Assembly: GCA_917880885.1 (NCBI GenBank)
Contig: OU862909.1
Span: 30,564,405-30,628,404 of the forward strand
Reading direction: 5' to 3'
DNA from: Limnephilus marmoratus
Taxonomy: Eukaryota > Arthropoda > Insecta > Trichoptera > Limnephilidae
DNA: 64,000 bases
Shown here: positions 52,030 to 62,699 of the stretch, piece by piece
Position numbering within the stretch: the first letter of the stretch is position 1
Layout of the letters: each line of letters begins with the position of its first letter
Program-made: the position numbers and the translations under genes
Notes under the pieces: generated by a model
Databases searched by the model: none
Seen by the model: the letters and a program-made list of their open reading frames with translations, nothing else
Told to the model about the DNA's origin: nothing

Positions 52030-53419
52030 GTGAATCAGTGTATTAAAATGTGTTCATCTACTCAAAAAAAATACGAAATTTTTCTACTTGGGGTTCGAGA
52101 TATTGAGCCATTGATGAGGCTTAACCAACATCCTGCTCTTCGGCAAGTTTTACTCCGTTATCACTACATATTAAATGATTCCAAAAATGTGAAAGATTCC
52201 GCGCATACACTTATTCAAGAACATATAAATGTATGGAGTAAATCTAGTATTCCGACCAGATAACAAAATCACTGCATTGAAAAACTGGGTTTCTTAAGAA
52301 CTGCTGTTGAATTAAAATAGAGGAAGAAATTCTGAAGCACAAAGAAAAGGAGAGTATTTGTTTAAAAAAGAACTAGACAAACTTTTTGATATTGCCCATG
52401 CAAGCGCTTTGAATTTGATAAAAATTGCGGAAGACAGAGTGTTTCTCATCGATCAAGGATGAGAACGTAAGATGATTATGATCTCAATCGACAAGAAACT
52501 AGAAAAGGTCAAAGAAAGTTCTCTAAAACGGAAACAAAGATCTGAAGAATTGAAAGAAATGGCTGCTGAAATTAATGCTTCATCTTCGGTGGTGTCGAGA
52601 CAAGAGTTAGAACTTGAGTGCAGCTTCAGTAGCACTTCTAGTAATGCTAGCATATTAGAGGATAAGTCCAAAGATGAGTTTGTAGTGCGTTGAGCTGTCT
52701 ACAAGTGACATATTTACACAATACGTTACCAGTGTGCTTGATCGTAATAAGATTTAAACTAATCAAGAGAGAAGAAAAACAAATTGTTCGATTTGTTAGT
52801 TATCATCTACACCAAAGTTTGAATCGAAGCGTCTTTGGCAGCAGATGCACCAGTAAATGACTTAATACTATGGAATAGCTTAAAATTGTACGAAGCCATT
52901 GATTCCGAAATCAGTATAGCAGCTAGGGGTGTCTTAAAGCGTCACTTATGGTATTTGTCAGATGAACTAGTCTCATTTACCTTGTTTTCTAAGAAGCTGT
53001 CTGATGCTGAGAAACAGGCCATTGTTCAAAAAATAAATTCTGATGACGGTAATCGTTCAGTACGAGATGATTCTGCTAAGCTTGCCTCAGAGGTTACATT
53101 ACAAGCTTTTGCAACACAAAGAACGTTGAAAACGCTCTTGGTTCTTGACATCAAGGACTCTTTCTTGTAATTACCTGCTAAGACTTGGAATAACAATGTT
53201 GATTACCTTCAAGGTGAAAGCTGAGTCAAAAATTTGCGTGTTGTTAATGATACAGCCGAGAGAGGTGTTAAACTATTTGAAGATTACAACACGATACTCA
53301 CTAAGAATGAGGAAGAAAAGCAATTTTTACTTCACATCGTTGAACAAAACAGAAAAATCGTTTCTACTGAAACATTCAAAATGGAGTTAACAAACATAGT
53401 TTTGAAAGATTGCGACTAA
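52030..53419 (+). pseudogene. Decayed copy of an uncharacterised arthropod protein
   Basis: Three coding-like blocks in one direction: 52050-52260 (RLNQHPALRQVLLRYHYILN, ending KSSIPTR), 52390-52690 (FDIAHASALNLIKIAEDRVF, a stop, then a Lys/Glu-rich coil) and 52835-53419 (ISIAARGVLKRHLWYLSDEL; then RVVNDTAERGVKLFEDYNTI). The last two share a frame broken by several stops; the first is shifted. I recall a multi-copy arthropod family of unknown function with this order of motifs but cannot name a domain. No mobile-element hallmarks are seen at its ends. Confidence 0.6.
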
Positions 53420-53689
53420 TATTATGTTAATTATTGCTTTGTTACCAAATTTTGTTCAAATTTAAATACGTTTTATACTTATTTAACTAAAATACTTGTA
53501 ATATTAATAAACCTTAAATTACGTGTTTTACTTAAAATCCAGAACTTTTGTCAGAAACTTCTGATTCGATGAGCACCCCCTTGTATATAAGATAGGGGGC
53601 TGAAATTTTTTACACATAATAGGAATGATAGGTGTAACAAATAAAATGGGTGGCTACATCTATATTTGAAAGAAAAAAATTTACCATAC

Positions 53690-54215
53690 AGGCCTGGACC
53701 ACCTTACTCCCCATGCTCCTACCTTGTCTCTAACCCCTCCCTTGCGTGTCCTTTCCCACGCGCCCCCTTCCTCTCCTGCATTCCCCCGTCCCTCGATCCT
53801 CCTCTTCTATGTTCCTCACCCCCTCCCACGTATTCTTCCCCCCTCCTTCGTTCCCCATCCCCTTCCTTCCCCGCAGCTGAACAATATCCACACATTTCTC
53901 CCAGTGAGAAGCACGGATTTTCAAAATGTACACCCTGATGTCACAAACTTCTACTACGTCTCTGCCTCTTCCTCGTCTCCCACCCATCCATCACCGCTCC
54001 CCTGCGTGTACTTTCTAATGCATCCCTGTTCCCACCCCGTTCACCCTCCGCGTTCACGTCGCCTACCACGTTCCCCCTCCCACGTTTCACCGTCCCGCAA
54101 ACCCCATCACTCCCTCCCTTCCTCGGCACCCCTTCCGCGATTCCCCCTCTCCTTTATTCCCCTCACCACTCTCGGATTTCCCTCCCCCTCCTGCCTTCTC
54201 TCCCTGCCGCTTAAC
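53690..54215 (+). repeat. Pyrimidine-rich tracts with family G copy 3
   Basis: Two C/T-rich runs (53700-53880 and 53955-54210) on either side of the G block (CCCAGTGAGAAGCACGGATT at about 53901). They create long Pro/Ser-rich frames in several phases that I regard as spurious. The complement is G/A-rich, like the tract at 56625-56920. Confidence 0.7.
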
Positions 54216-54974
54216 TATATAAAATACAAACATTTTTCAAATAAATCGAGTGTCACCTGTAGTAAATTTTTGTATACATATTTCATACGCCAGAGCTCAC
54301 CATTATATGTAAATTGAAACCTTTGCCAGCCTGCACCCAAAAACCACGTAAGTTTCATGGCAATCGGATGAATGGTATAGGATATAATTTCATAACGCCA
54401 GAGCTCAACCCATATACATAGGGACCATCGCTGGCATGAACACAACAAATTACCGAAGTCTCATTTCAATCGGATGAATGGTTTAGGGACCGCATAAGGA
54501 ACAAACAAAAAACATTCATTTTTATTTATTAAGAAAATAATATGTTGTTTATATTAAAATATATGTTCGTTTCAGGAGACTTAGTATTTCCACTCCTTAC
54601 ATGATACTCCAATTTAAATATGGTTCCGGTTTTGCAAGAATCCATATACACAAATATGCCTTGGCAAGGCCCGCAATTGCATTAAGCATTGCTTTGGTCT
54701 TCTGTGAAGGCAAGGTGGCGCTGTCTTCTCAAGCATCGAGTTCTTCAATATACGCCCCAGATAATATATGTCTGTGCTGTTCGGCATAATATTGCCCTCG
54801 TCGCTAGAATGTCAGAACTAGCGGACTTGCATGTCGTAGGAGACGATTAGAGAGAAATTACTTGAAGAACTCCACTCAGATTACATTTGTGATACTGATA
54901 ACCTTTAGCAAGGTCAAACTGAGGTGCGGAATAGTCGACAATTTATAGAAAATTTTATAAAAATGTATACTTAC
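54216..54974. other. Noncoding, with an internal duplicated block
   Basis: CGCCAGAGCTCA is repeated at about 54289 and 54406, and CAATCGGATGAATGGT at about 54361 and 54468, an approximate 110-base duplication of a common transposon-tail type. A terminal exon of the Myb/SANT-like gene may lie here but I could not define it. Confidence 0.45.
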
Positions 54975-55225
54975 ATTAATTTCTTTTAAAGTCTGCAAAC
55001 ACTCTTTTAAAAGTTCCTGCGTCGCCTGCCATCTTCTCTCCTCCAGTTCGAGCCGCCTTTCCTCTCTCGCCTCTTGCCTCTCCTCTCTCTCATCTCGCCT
55101 CTCCTCCAGGTAGAGCCGCCTCTCCTCCAGGTGGAGCCACCTCTCCTTTTCCCTCGCCTCTCTCGCCACTCTGCTTTCCTCAACCAATAAGAAACGTTCT
55201 TCTGTGGAGAGCGGTTCTCTATTAG
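54975..55225 (-). CDS. Myb/SANT-like gene, internal exon C (coiled coil)
   Basis: Acceptor TTTATTTCAG before 55225, donor AAT|GTAAGT after 54975; 251 bases. It begins with two bases that complete a codon from exon B, then NREPLSTEERFLLVEESR and a very regular heptad-type stretch (LEERRLYLEERRDEREERQ), ending QTLKEIN. Such Glu/Arg coiled coils are common at the C-terminus of insect SANT/Myb-like DNA-binding proteins, where they probably mediate self-association. The direct codon repeats make part of it low-complexity. Confidence 0.72.
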
Positions 55226-56289
55226 CTGAAATAAAATAATCAATTACTGCCTTACTAAAAAAAAACCAAGCACGACCGATAACCTGTGTTGCTGCCGCAA
55301 AATGAATAAAACAAAAATACACTAAAACACGAAATATTACTAATAAGATTTGTTCTTAAAATGTATTTTAAATCTGGCAACAAAGAAATTTTTTATAGTG
55401 TACATAATAAATTATTTGTTTTTCTTCATGCGCATTCGTCGTTCGCGCTGAAACCGCGAAAAAAATTTCACTCTGCGGATGTGTGTGTAATATTAGTTTA
55501 GTTTTAGTCTAGTTTAGTTTTTAGTTTAGTTTTAGTCAAGTTATAATAACAATAATCGTACTTTGAAAATTGAAATGTCAAAAAGTATTTTATATGAAAA
55601 TTCAAATTTACATAGGATTTTTTTTATGAGAATTTCATTAAAGTGGTGTTTTTTAAAATATTAATATCTAATACATATGTTCCTAAACGTATCAAAGAAA
55701 TTAACGTATTTAGAGATGCAAGAAATCTGTTATAAAAGTCGGTATTACTTTTAGGTTAGTTTTATGGCAATAAAAAAAACTTGACTTGAAAAAACTAAAA
55801 AAAAAAAAAATTTATTGTATGCACGAGGAAAAAGTGAGGTGTCAATTTCGCTCCAAATTCATTATATAAAAGGACTGTATTTTTTAAATTTTGTTTTTTT
55901 ATAAATTTCTCTACATTTTCATCAAAAATGTTTTGGTAAGAAATTTTTTTCCACGTTTGAATCTTAAAATGTGGCAGTTTTTTTAAAACTAAAGTGTATT
56001 TGAAATACACAAATCTAAAAGGTAATTTTATCTAGTTTTCATAAATGGTATTTGTTTTTATGACACCTTCAAAAATAAGAATTATACAGAACATTCAAAA
56101 TACTTTGGAAAAATTCCAAATTTCGTCAACATCATACTAATATCCTAAATACTTGCTACTTTGTTAAATGTTCATTTGTACTTTGTTATTATTGATAATC
56201 TCCTGTGTACCATTGTATACCTACTTATAATATCATGTACTCACTTCAATGTAAAAGCCATGCTATGGCGTTTAAATAAATAAATATTA
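55226..56289. other. Intron of the Myb/SANT-like gene, no other feature
   Basis: AT-rich; a TTTTAGTCTAGTTTAGTTTT repetition near 55495-55545 is a simple repeat. No coding frame recognised. Confidence 0.45.
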
Positions 56290-56290
56290 T

Positions 56291-56945
56291 AAAGGCGAAA
56301 GTTTGTATGGATGTAGGGATGTCTAGATGTATATTTGTTATTCTTTCACGCAAAAACTACTGAATGGATTTTAAAAATTCTTTCACTAATAGAAAGCTAC
56401 AATATTTGCGAGTACTATAGGCTACATATATTGGTAAGCTTTGGCATTATGAATAATCTCTGGCGTTATGAAATTATTTATCATACGTTTTCTGTCCCTA
56501 ACAAAATCGATTTATTGCTAACATCAGAAAAAAAGCAAACCAATTGTCGCCTTGGAAACAATGTTTTAATTTTTTTTAAATTAGGTAATTCACCCTGAGT
56601 GCTTAATAACTATCTCTAAAAAGAGGGTTATTGGGGGGAGTGGAGTGGAGAGAGGGAAAGTGGAGGAGGCGGAGTGGGAGTGGGAGAGGGGGAGGGATGG
56701 AAGGGGAAAGGGGAGGGGTGGAGGAAGGTGGGGGGTGGTGGAGTGGGGAGGGGTATGGGGTGGGGGAGGGGTGGGTGGAGAAGGAGGGAGAGGGAGAGGG
56801 GGGTTAATGGATGAGTGGAGTGGGGAGAGGGAAGGGGGAGGGGGGAGGGGGGTTGATGGGGGGAGTAGAGGGAGGAGAGGGAAGGTGGAGGAGGTGGAGT
56901 GGGAATCCCCTAATACCATGCGAGCGAAGCCGCGGGAAAAGCTAG
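56291..56945 (+). mobile_element. Helitron-like element with a G-rich interior
   Basis: The beginning resembles the common insect repeat start (GCGAAAGTTTGTATGGATGT, ACTACTGAATGGATTTTAAA). The end reads CGAGCGAAGCCGCGGGAAAA then GCTAG|T, again a CTAG|T terminus. Between about 56625 and 56915 is an almost pure G/A tract (GGAGGGG words). It lies in the intron between exons C and B of the Myb/SANT-like gene, in reverse orientation to it. Confidence 0.6.
56625..56915 (+). repeat. G-rich purine tract with G-quadruplex potential
   Basis: Dozens of G3-G6 runs separated by A or T on the plus strand, in variants of GGGGAGGGGTGGAG. The gene is on the minus strand, so its transcript would carry the C-rich complement and the G-rich strand would be the template. 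Confidence 0.8.
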
Positions 56946-57160
56946 TCATTAATAAAACAGATATAAACTACCCTCTCAGGCTGTGTAAACAATGTGTATT
57001 TTTTTCCATGAACAATTTTGTCAATTGAATAAAATTTTCACTGGGCTTTTTAGTAAGGCTGTTAATGTTTTGTGTTATAATGTCAATGCTTGTTATATGT
57101 CACATACCATATTATAGTATTTCCAAACACTCTACTTAGTATTTCACTGCGAGAACTTAC

Positions 57161-57287
57161 GGGTACTTGCGAGTGGGACTGCCTCATCGTTGTTTTTTTT
57201 GGGACTTGGGGCCAAGTATACTTCCTCCACTTCCACTTCCACTTCTGGTGATGATGGTGGGGTCTTTGAATCCGTTATAGAAATATT
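57161..57287 (-). CDS. Myb/SANT-like gene, internal exon B (linker)
   Basis: Acceptor TTATTGTAG before 57287, donor ACCC|GTAAGT after 57161; 127 bases, entering in phase 0 and leaving one base over, which exon C completes to a proline codon. It encodes a Ser/Pro- and acid-rich linker (SKTPPSSPEVEVEVEEVYLA, then KKNNDEAVPLAST). Both splice sites are strong and the phases agree with exons A and C, the main evidence that this is a real exon. Too short to find as a frame alone. Confidence 0.7.
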
Positions 57288-57350
57288 CTACAATAACCAT
57301 CAAATGATATTATTACACATATAAAATATCATCACCATATATATTTTTTT

Positions 57351-57392
57351 CTTATTTGCTTACTTAGTATGCACTCTTAGTAAGCAAATAAG
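57351..57392. other. Perfect 14-bp stem hairpin in an intron
   Basis: CTTATTTGCTTACT (57351-57364) and AGTAAGCAAATAAG (57379-57392) around a 14-base loop. It lies 64 bases from the exon B acceptor. Confidence 0.7.
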
Positions 57393-57582
57393 AAATTAAA
57401 TATATTTAGATTATATACTTCTAATATTCTATGCTTCTTATTTTCTACATTTTTTTTATATTTCGTACTTGATATATTCTTTTAAATTATTTTAATGCAC
57501 TGAATATAAAAACGGCCACCACATCACGGGCAAGTGCCTGGCATGAAGGTCGAAAAATTATCAACAAATGTAATAAACAATG

Positions 57583-57862
57583 TGTTATGTCTGCCCTTTC
57601 CTCGGCAGATAGTAATTATTAAATACGGTTCTTTGAATATAAAAGTGTTTATTTACTGGAATAACCTAGCTGGTTAGCTACGACTGTTTACTATTCGGGG
57701 GTAGGTAAATCTCTGGAGCCTTGCCACGGGAGCTCGCAAAGTATATCTCTGAGACTGCTTCTTGTACGCCAATGCCATCTGGCGAGCTATGGTGCAAGCT
57801 ACATGCTTACCGCCATCTATCGTATTCTTTCCATATGAAATACTTAATTACTCTACATCACA
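57583..57862 (-). repeat. Gypsy 3' LTR
   Basis: 280 bases, TGT...ACA ends. The adjacent GGTGGGGGAGGG on the minus strand (57863-57874) is the polypurine tract. Confidence 0.92.
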
Positions 57863-58060
57863 CCCTCCCCCACCTAACCTCAAGCCCTGGCTACAATAAA
57901 TACAAGACATGTTCTTTTCAAAGAAGTTATACAATTTGACAAAAAAAATAGGATTTTAAATATTTCATTTATACACGATTTTATACACTAAATTCAACCA
58001 AACATAGTCATGATTTTAAATATTTCAACTTAAATATTTCTGTTTCTCTGGGAGGGACCT

Positions 58061-59686
58061 TTATGAACGCCTTGAACGGAGCCTTCCTTCCCAAGGTCTT
58101 AGTTGAGTAGTTTGCTCTCGATCATCCGCTGGTAATCTGAAATCAAGAGAACTCCACGTTAGCCCCTTCAACAAAGCTGAGGTCCCCAACTCGTCTGAAG
58201 CGCATTTCGTGACCTCAGACGCGGTGGGTGGGTTATTATCTTCACTCTCCTCTTCCCATTTCACAGATAAACTCTTTAACTGATCAAAATGCCTCTTCCA
58301 AGTCAACGGAGTACCACAGATCCTAACGATATAAACTTTTTTTCCCACTTTCCTTTCTACAATACCTCTAACCCAACCAACTTTATTCACCTGACGGAAG
58401 TCCTTGACCAGACACTTCTGTCCAACATGTAAATTCCTAATTTTTACGCCCCCATAATTCCTTATTTGATTATCTTGACTCCTTTTTATATTATCGTTAG
58501 CTATTTTTCTCTGTTCTGACACATCTTCCTGAGTGGTTTTAGGAATTAAACTACTGAAAGTTGATTTCAGTCTCCTACCAAACATCAAGACTGCCGGTTC
58601 TAATCCCGTTGTGCAATGTGGCGAATTTCGATAATCCGATAGAAAATCACATAATCTACTTTCATAATTTACTGGAAAATTATTCCTAACCATAATTTTT
58701 TTTTAAAAAATTTTTACCGTTCTAACTGAATTTTCAGCTTGTCCATTACACTGAGGGAATTTTACCGGTGAATTTAAAAATTCTATGTTATTCTCTTTAA
58801 GAAATTCTTTAAACTCTACACTAGAAAATGCTGTTCCATTATCCGAAACTATGCAATCAGGGTTACCAAAATTAGAGAAAATTCTTCTCAATTCCTTAAT
58901 CGTGTTAAACGAATCCGCCCTTGGAACCTCTAAGCAATCGATCCACTTGGAAAAAGCGTCACAAATTACAAGAAACATTTTTCCTGCTACCGGTCCGCAG
59001 TAGTCTACATGCACCCTACTCCAAGTTGCCCCAGGGTTCAGCCACACTGACAAATGACTCTTAGAAGGTGCCGGCCTCATAGCCGCGCAATCATCACATT
59101 TTAGAACCATTTTTTCAATGTCATTGTTCAGTGATGGCCACCAAAAATAAGCTTTTGCTAGGCCCTTCATTTTAACTATTCCTAAATGAGGTCTGTGTAA
59201 TAACTCTAGCACATGTTCTTGTAAGGAACTCGGAATGACAATTCTATGTTGCCAGAAAAGGCAATCCTTGACTATGGACATTTCGTTTCTCTTAACCCAG
59301 AATCTCCACAGTACATCATCTCGACCAACTCGTTTTGGCCAGCCCTTACGCAAACACGTTAAAACTTCCTGAATAACCATGTCTGTCTCTATAGCTGTGG
59401 AAATGAGCTTGATATCTATGTGCTCGCATTTATCTACATAACACACAAAATCTGATCCATAATCATCTTCAAATTCTTCTTGAGAATTTTCTACCGGAAG
59501 CCGAGATAGAAAATCCGCATGATTATGACATGACTTAACAAATTCTACCTTATACGCAAATCCTGCTAATATAATTCCATAACGCTGCAATCTGTTAGCC
59601 GCCAAAACTGGAATATTTTTGTGTTCCCCTAAAATCCTCATCAATGACAAAATGTCTACCCATAATGTCATTCTCTTCCGTACCAA
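58061..59686 (-). pseudogene. Gypsy pol remnant: RNase H end and integrase
   Basis: Frame 58703-59686 starts in the last part of RNase H (NRLQRYGIILAGFAYKVEFV, then HNHADFLSRLP). It then gives the H2C2 zinc finger (HRPHLG...CDDCAAM) and integrase core (VHVDYCGP, IVSDNGTAF, NGQAENSVRTVK). A TAA at 58703-58705 in an A/T run interrupts it; the same frame resumes at once (58061-58693: NFPVNYESRLCDFLSDYRNS...GRRL) and ends normally. The reverse transcriptase and most of RNase H are missing, so the element could move only with enzymes supplied by a relative. Confidence 0.87.
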
Positions 59687-59689
59687 ACC

Positions 59690-60000
59690 GAAAAAATTTG
59701 TTCAACCCCAATCCTATAGCTAAAGCTCGAAGGTATCGCCATGTACCAACGTAAGCTACGGGTATCTTGAAATTATCACTTAAGTAACGCCATGTACAAA
59801 AAGCTAAAATTTCCAAAATAAAAAAAAAATGAACGCATAATTTGTGAGTAACGCCATGTACTACAAATTCTAATACGAACGAGATCGGGTATCTTGTAAG
59901 TATCGTCATGTACCAACAAATTCTACAAACAAATATGATCGGTGAAGTTGTTAAGTAACGCCATGTACAAACAACTCTAATATCAAAATGATATCACCCT
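59690..60000. repeat. Five dispersed CGCCATGTAC words in the gypsy deletion region
   Basis: GCCATGTAC or GTCATGTAC at 59738, 59789, 59853, 59905 and 59960, spaced 51-64 bases, each usually preceded by AAGTAA or GTATC. The units are loosely similar (about 55 bases). They occupy the place where the reverse transcriptase should be. Confidence 0.65.
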
Positions 60001-60405
60001 TCCTCCTACTTAATGGTACTCTCGGGGAAGCAAACTCCCCACTAATTAATCGAAGAATTTATTCGGTCTTTTACTATTGACTTTAATTCAGACTCAACTT
60101 ACTTTTATTGTTAATAGGATCGGCCTAGCATTGAAAAAAAAAAATTTGGACCCGCGTCTTTATTCACTATAAAAGACACCTAAAAAATTTACAAACCACA
60201 AGAAAAAAATACAAACACAAAAAAAACTTAAATTTTTTTTTTTTTTTTAAATTTACCCAACTAGTTAGAAAAAACTTCCGGGTAATCTTGAATAAATTTT
60301 TCTCCATTCCTCATTTGCGGCGTCACTAAATTAATTGTCTCCTGAGAAGTTATCCCAAGATCGAAACATTCCATAAAATCTCTTCGATTTTTCGCAAAAA
60401 CAGCG
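60001..60405. other. Gypsy interior, noncoding
   Basis: A long A/T homopolymer (60230-60250) and no open frame. Not recognisable as reverse transcriptase in any frame. Confidence 0.5.
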
Positions 60406-61557
60406 CTATATAAGTTGTCCAAATTTATTATTATTAATTAATTCTGTTCCTTTTATTACTACAATAAAATTAATATTTTTGTTCCTACCCTTAAATTTCA
60501 CATCAAAAATCGCCTTTCCTACGACTTTTAAACGATTATTTCCATAACCTGAAATAATCCGCTTGTCTTGTGACAAAATGATTGAACTAAAATGTCGTTT
60601 AAAAATACCCTCCGGCATCACACATAAAGATGAACCGGAATCAATCATTGCCGTAAACTTCTTGTTATTAATTTCAATTTCAGCAGTAATCGGACTAATT
60701 GACGCAACTAAAACTTTACTATCCCTGTGATTTTCAAAAATGGGATTTATAGGATTATTCTTGCAGAATTTCTGTAAATGCCCAACGCCCTTACATTTAA
60801 AACATTTCGCATTACGAAATTTACAATCAAACGATAGATGATCATTCCTTTTGCAAATAAAACACTGTTTTTTAACACTACCCACGGGTGATCTAAAATT
60901 CGTACCTGAATTTGATCCTAACCTATAAGCTGGTTTCGTGTTAAAACTACCCTTGGGGCTCGTCGATCGTTCCCTACGCTGATCTCGCTTGAACCCATCG
61001 CTAGTAACTCGTTTTTTTACTAGGTTTACTTCTGATTTTACTGTATTAGCACTATCCAAAGTTGACATACTAACTGCAAGTCCTTCTATTTCATTAAACG
61101 ACAACGTTTGCCCTTCTACGAAAATTTTCTCCTTCGCGCGTCCCGGTAACAACCCGATTGCAAACATGTCTATGAGGTTTTTTTCAAGCCTCGTTTCGAA
61201 TTGACAATACGTTGCTAAAGAACGAAGTCTAACCGCGAAATCTCTTATCGTCTCGCCTTGTTGTTGCCTCGCTAAAAAAAAATTCTCCCGTTCTTTAAAA
61301 ACTGAACGATTTTTGTTACAATGTTTGTCGAGAAGCGCTAAAAGTTTATCAAAAGATAAGTCCGTTACTTTACTTGGAAAACACAGATTAATTAGTAAGG
61401 TCAACGTTTCTGATTCTAGGAGATTCAATAAAAAAGCCCGTTTTTTCTCCACAGACGCTTTGTCATCATGGATCACGAAAAATTGCTCTATCCGAAGTCG
61501 AAACAACCCCCAGTCTCCGGAGAGATGGCAAAACGGTGGTATTCTACCCGATTCCAT
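60406..61557 (-). CDS. gag: Gypsy Gag–protease polyprotein (383 aa)
   Basis: ATG at 61557-61555 (MESGRIPPFCHLSGDWGLFR) to the stop at 60406-60408. A retrotransposon Gag-like region is followed by a helical segment (RDFAVRLRSLATYCQFE). Two knuckles (CFICKRNDHLSFDC and CFKCKGVGHLQKFC) would bind RNA. An aspartic protease start (AMIDSGSSLCVMPEG) contains the catalytic DSG. The frame stops shortly after the protease middle (ELINNNKFGQLI), at the edge of the internal deletion. Upstream ATG-less codons (TTG) extend the frame but are not a likely start. Confidence 0.88.
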   Translation of the reverse strand: MESGRIPPFCHLSGDWGLFRLRIEQFFVIHDDKASVEKKRAFLLNLLESETLTLLINLCFPSKVTDLSFDKLLALLDKHCNKNRSVFKERENFFLARQQQGETIRDFAVRLRSLATYCQFETRLEKNLIDMFAIGLLPGRAKEKIFVEGQTLSFNEIEGLAVSMSTLDSANTVKSEVNLVKKRVTSDGFKRDQRRERSTSPKGSFNTKPAYRLGSNSGTNFRSPVGSVKKQCFICKRNDHLSFDCKFRNAKCFKCKGVGHLQKFCKNNPINPIFENHRDSKVLVASISPITAEIEINNKKFTAMIDSGSSLCVMPEGIFKRHFSSIILSQDKRIISGYGNNRLKVVGKAIFDVKFKGRNKNINFIVVIKGTELINNNKFGQLI

Positions 61558-62006
61558 AACTCCCAACAAATAAATCGGCAAAAACAATCAACAAGAAAAC
61601 AATAACAAATAATCCCTCTCAAAGAATCAAAAATACTTATCTCAGGAACTCTTCTGGTCTCCCTCTGGGTTTTATCCTTGTCTTCTGATTAATCCAATGA
61701 TCCACAGATTCGTCCTTGAAACTATTAACCCAATGATCCGTTTTGACCTTGAAACTTCTGATTAATCTAATGATCCACAACCAGATCGCCTCCTTGCGGT
61801 ATTTCACTTCTGTTCCTAAAACAAAAATCTTCTTAACCAGTCCGTAGCCACGGAACCAAATGCTCCTTAATCTCGAGCAGAATCTCTTCCGATTCCTTGC
61901 CAAAACTGCAAGTCACTCCAGCAGTGACTTAGTCCTCCGTGTCCAGCACCAATTGTTATTCGCACGCGTAACTTTCACACAATTATACTTATACGGCTGC
62001 GCCAAT
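61558..62006 (-). promoter_or_regulatory. Gypsy 5' untranslated leader with primer-binding site
   Basis: Directly inside the 5' LTR the minus strand reads ATTGGCGCAGCCGTATAAG; TTGGCGCAG is like the primer sites of gypsy-group elements that use a tRNA with CCA end. A second similar word ATTGGTGCTGGACAC lies about 45 bases further. No conserved frame in the leader. Confidence 0.65.
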
Positions 62007-62286
62007 TGTTATGTCTGCCCTTTCCTCGGCAGATAGTAATTATTAAATACGGTTCTTTGAATATAAAAGTGTTTATTTACTGGAATAACCTAGCTGGTTA
62101 GCTACGACTGTTTACTATTCGGGGGTAGGTAAATCTCTGGAGCCTTGCCACGGGAGCTCGTCAAGTCTATCTCCGAGACTGCTTCTTGTACGCCAATGCC
62201 ATCTGGCGAGCTATGGTGCAAGCTACATGCTTACCGCCATCTATCGTATTCTTTCCATATGAAATACTTAATTACTCTACATCACA
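62007..62286 (-). repeat. Gypsy 5' LTR
   Basis: 280 bases, same ends as the other LTR, with about four substitutions clustered near 62161-62178. Confidence 0.92.
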
Positions 62287-62325
62287 CAATGCATTGATGC
62301 ATTGAAATTGCATTAACCCTCCACA

Positions 62326-62410
62326 TAGCATCCTCAAAGATGACAAAAGCCCTGAAGAGAATTATCTTCCTCAGAGCCTCCCGTGTGGAGCAAAAGTAAA
62401 AAAAAAATTA
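62326..62410 (-). repeat. Family A hairpin head, solo copy
   Basis: CTCCACATAGCATCCTCAAA, AAGCCCTGAAGAGAATTATC, CTCAGAGC and CCGTGTGGAG. Outer CTCCACA and TGTGGAG arms pair. The family body is absent; an A run follows on the plus strand. Confidence 0.6.
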
Positions 62411-62699
62411 AGCATATTTTTTTTAAAACGTACTCTTGTTATTAAGCTTGAGATTATAATAATTTACTTAGGGGGTATTTCCACATCCTCTTGATAGCTT
62501 ATCCATAGGGTAACTTATATTAATAAATGAACAAATAAATACTAGCTACAGGTTGAAAACTTGGCTAATTTATTCTATTTATAATCATATTCATAAGTTT
62601 GAGTACCGGATAGTAAAGTAGGATTTTATGAAGAAATAAATCTTAAATTGGAAATCGAAAATATGGACCTCATATAATGATAATAATTAGTTAACTTAC

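Larger units (their letters stand above)
57583..62286 (-). mobile_element. Gypsy-type LTR retrotransposon, internally deleted
   Basis: 280-bp LTRs at 57583-57862 and 62007-62286 (TGTTATGT...CATCACA), differing by about four bases, flanked by the 5-bp duplication CAATG (57578-57582 and 62287-62291). The element reads on the minus strand: 5' LTR, primer site, gag–protease, a gap where reverse transcriptase should be, the end of RNase H, integrase, polypurine tract, 3' LTR. It lies in an intron of the Myb/SANT-like gene, in the same orientation as that gene. Confidence 0.93.

Noticed and set aside
53724..54317. 197-codon Pro/Ser-rich frame
   Set aside because: Lies in C/T-rich tracts of a dispersed repeat; the same composition appears in other frames and in other copies.
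56645..57028. Gly/Glu/Arg-rich 127-codon frame
   Set aside because: Product of the G-rich purine tract; continues into unrelated intron sequence.
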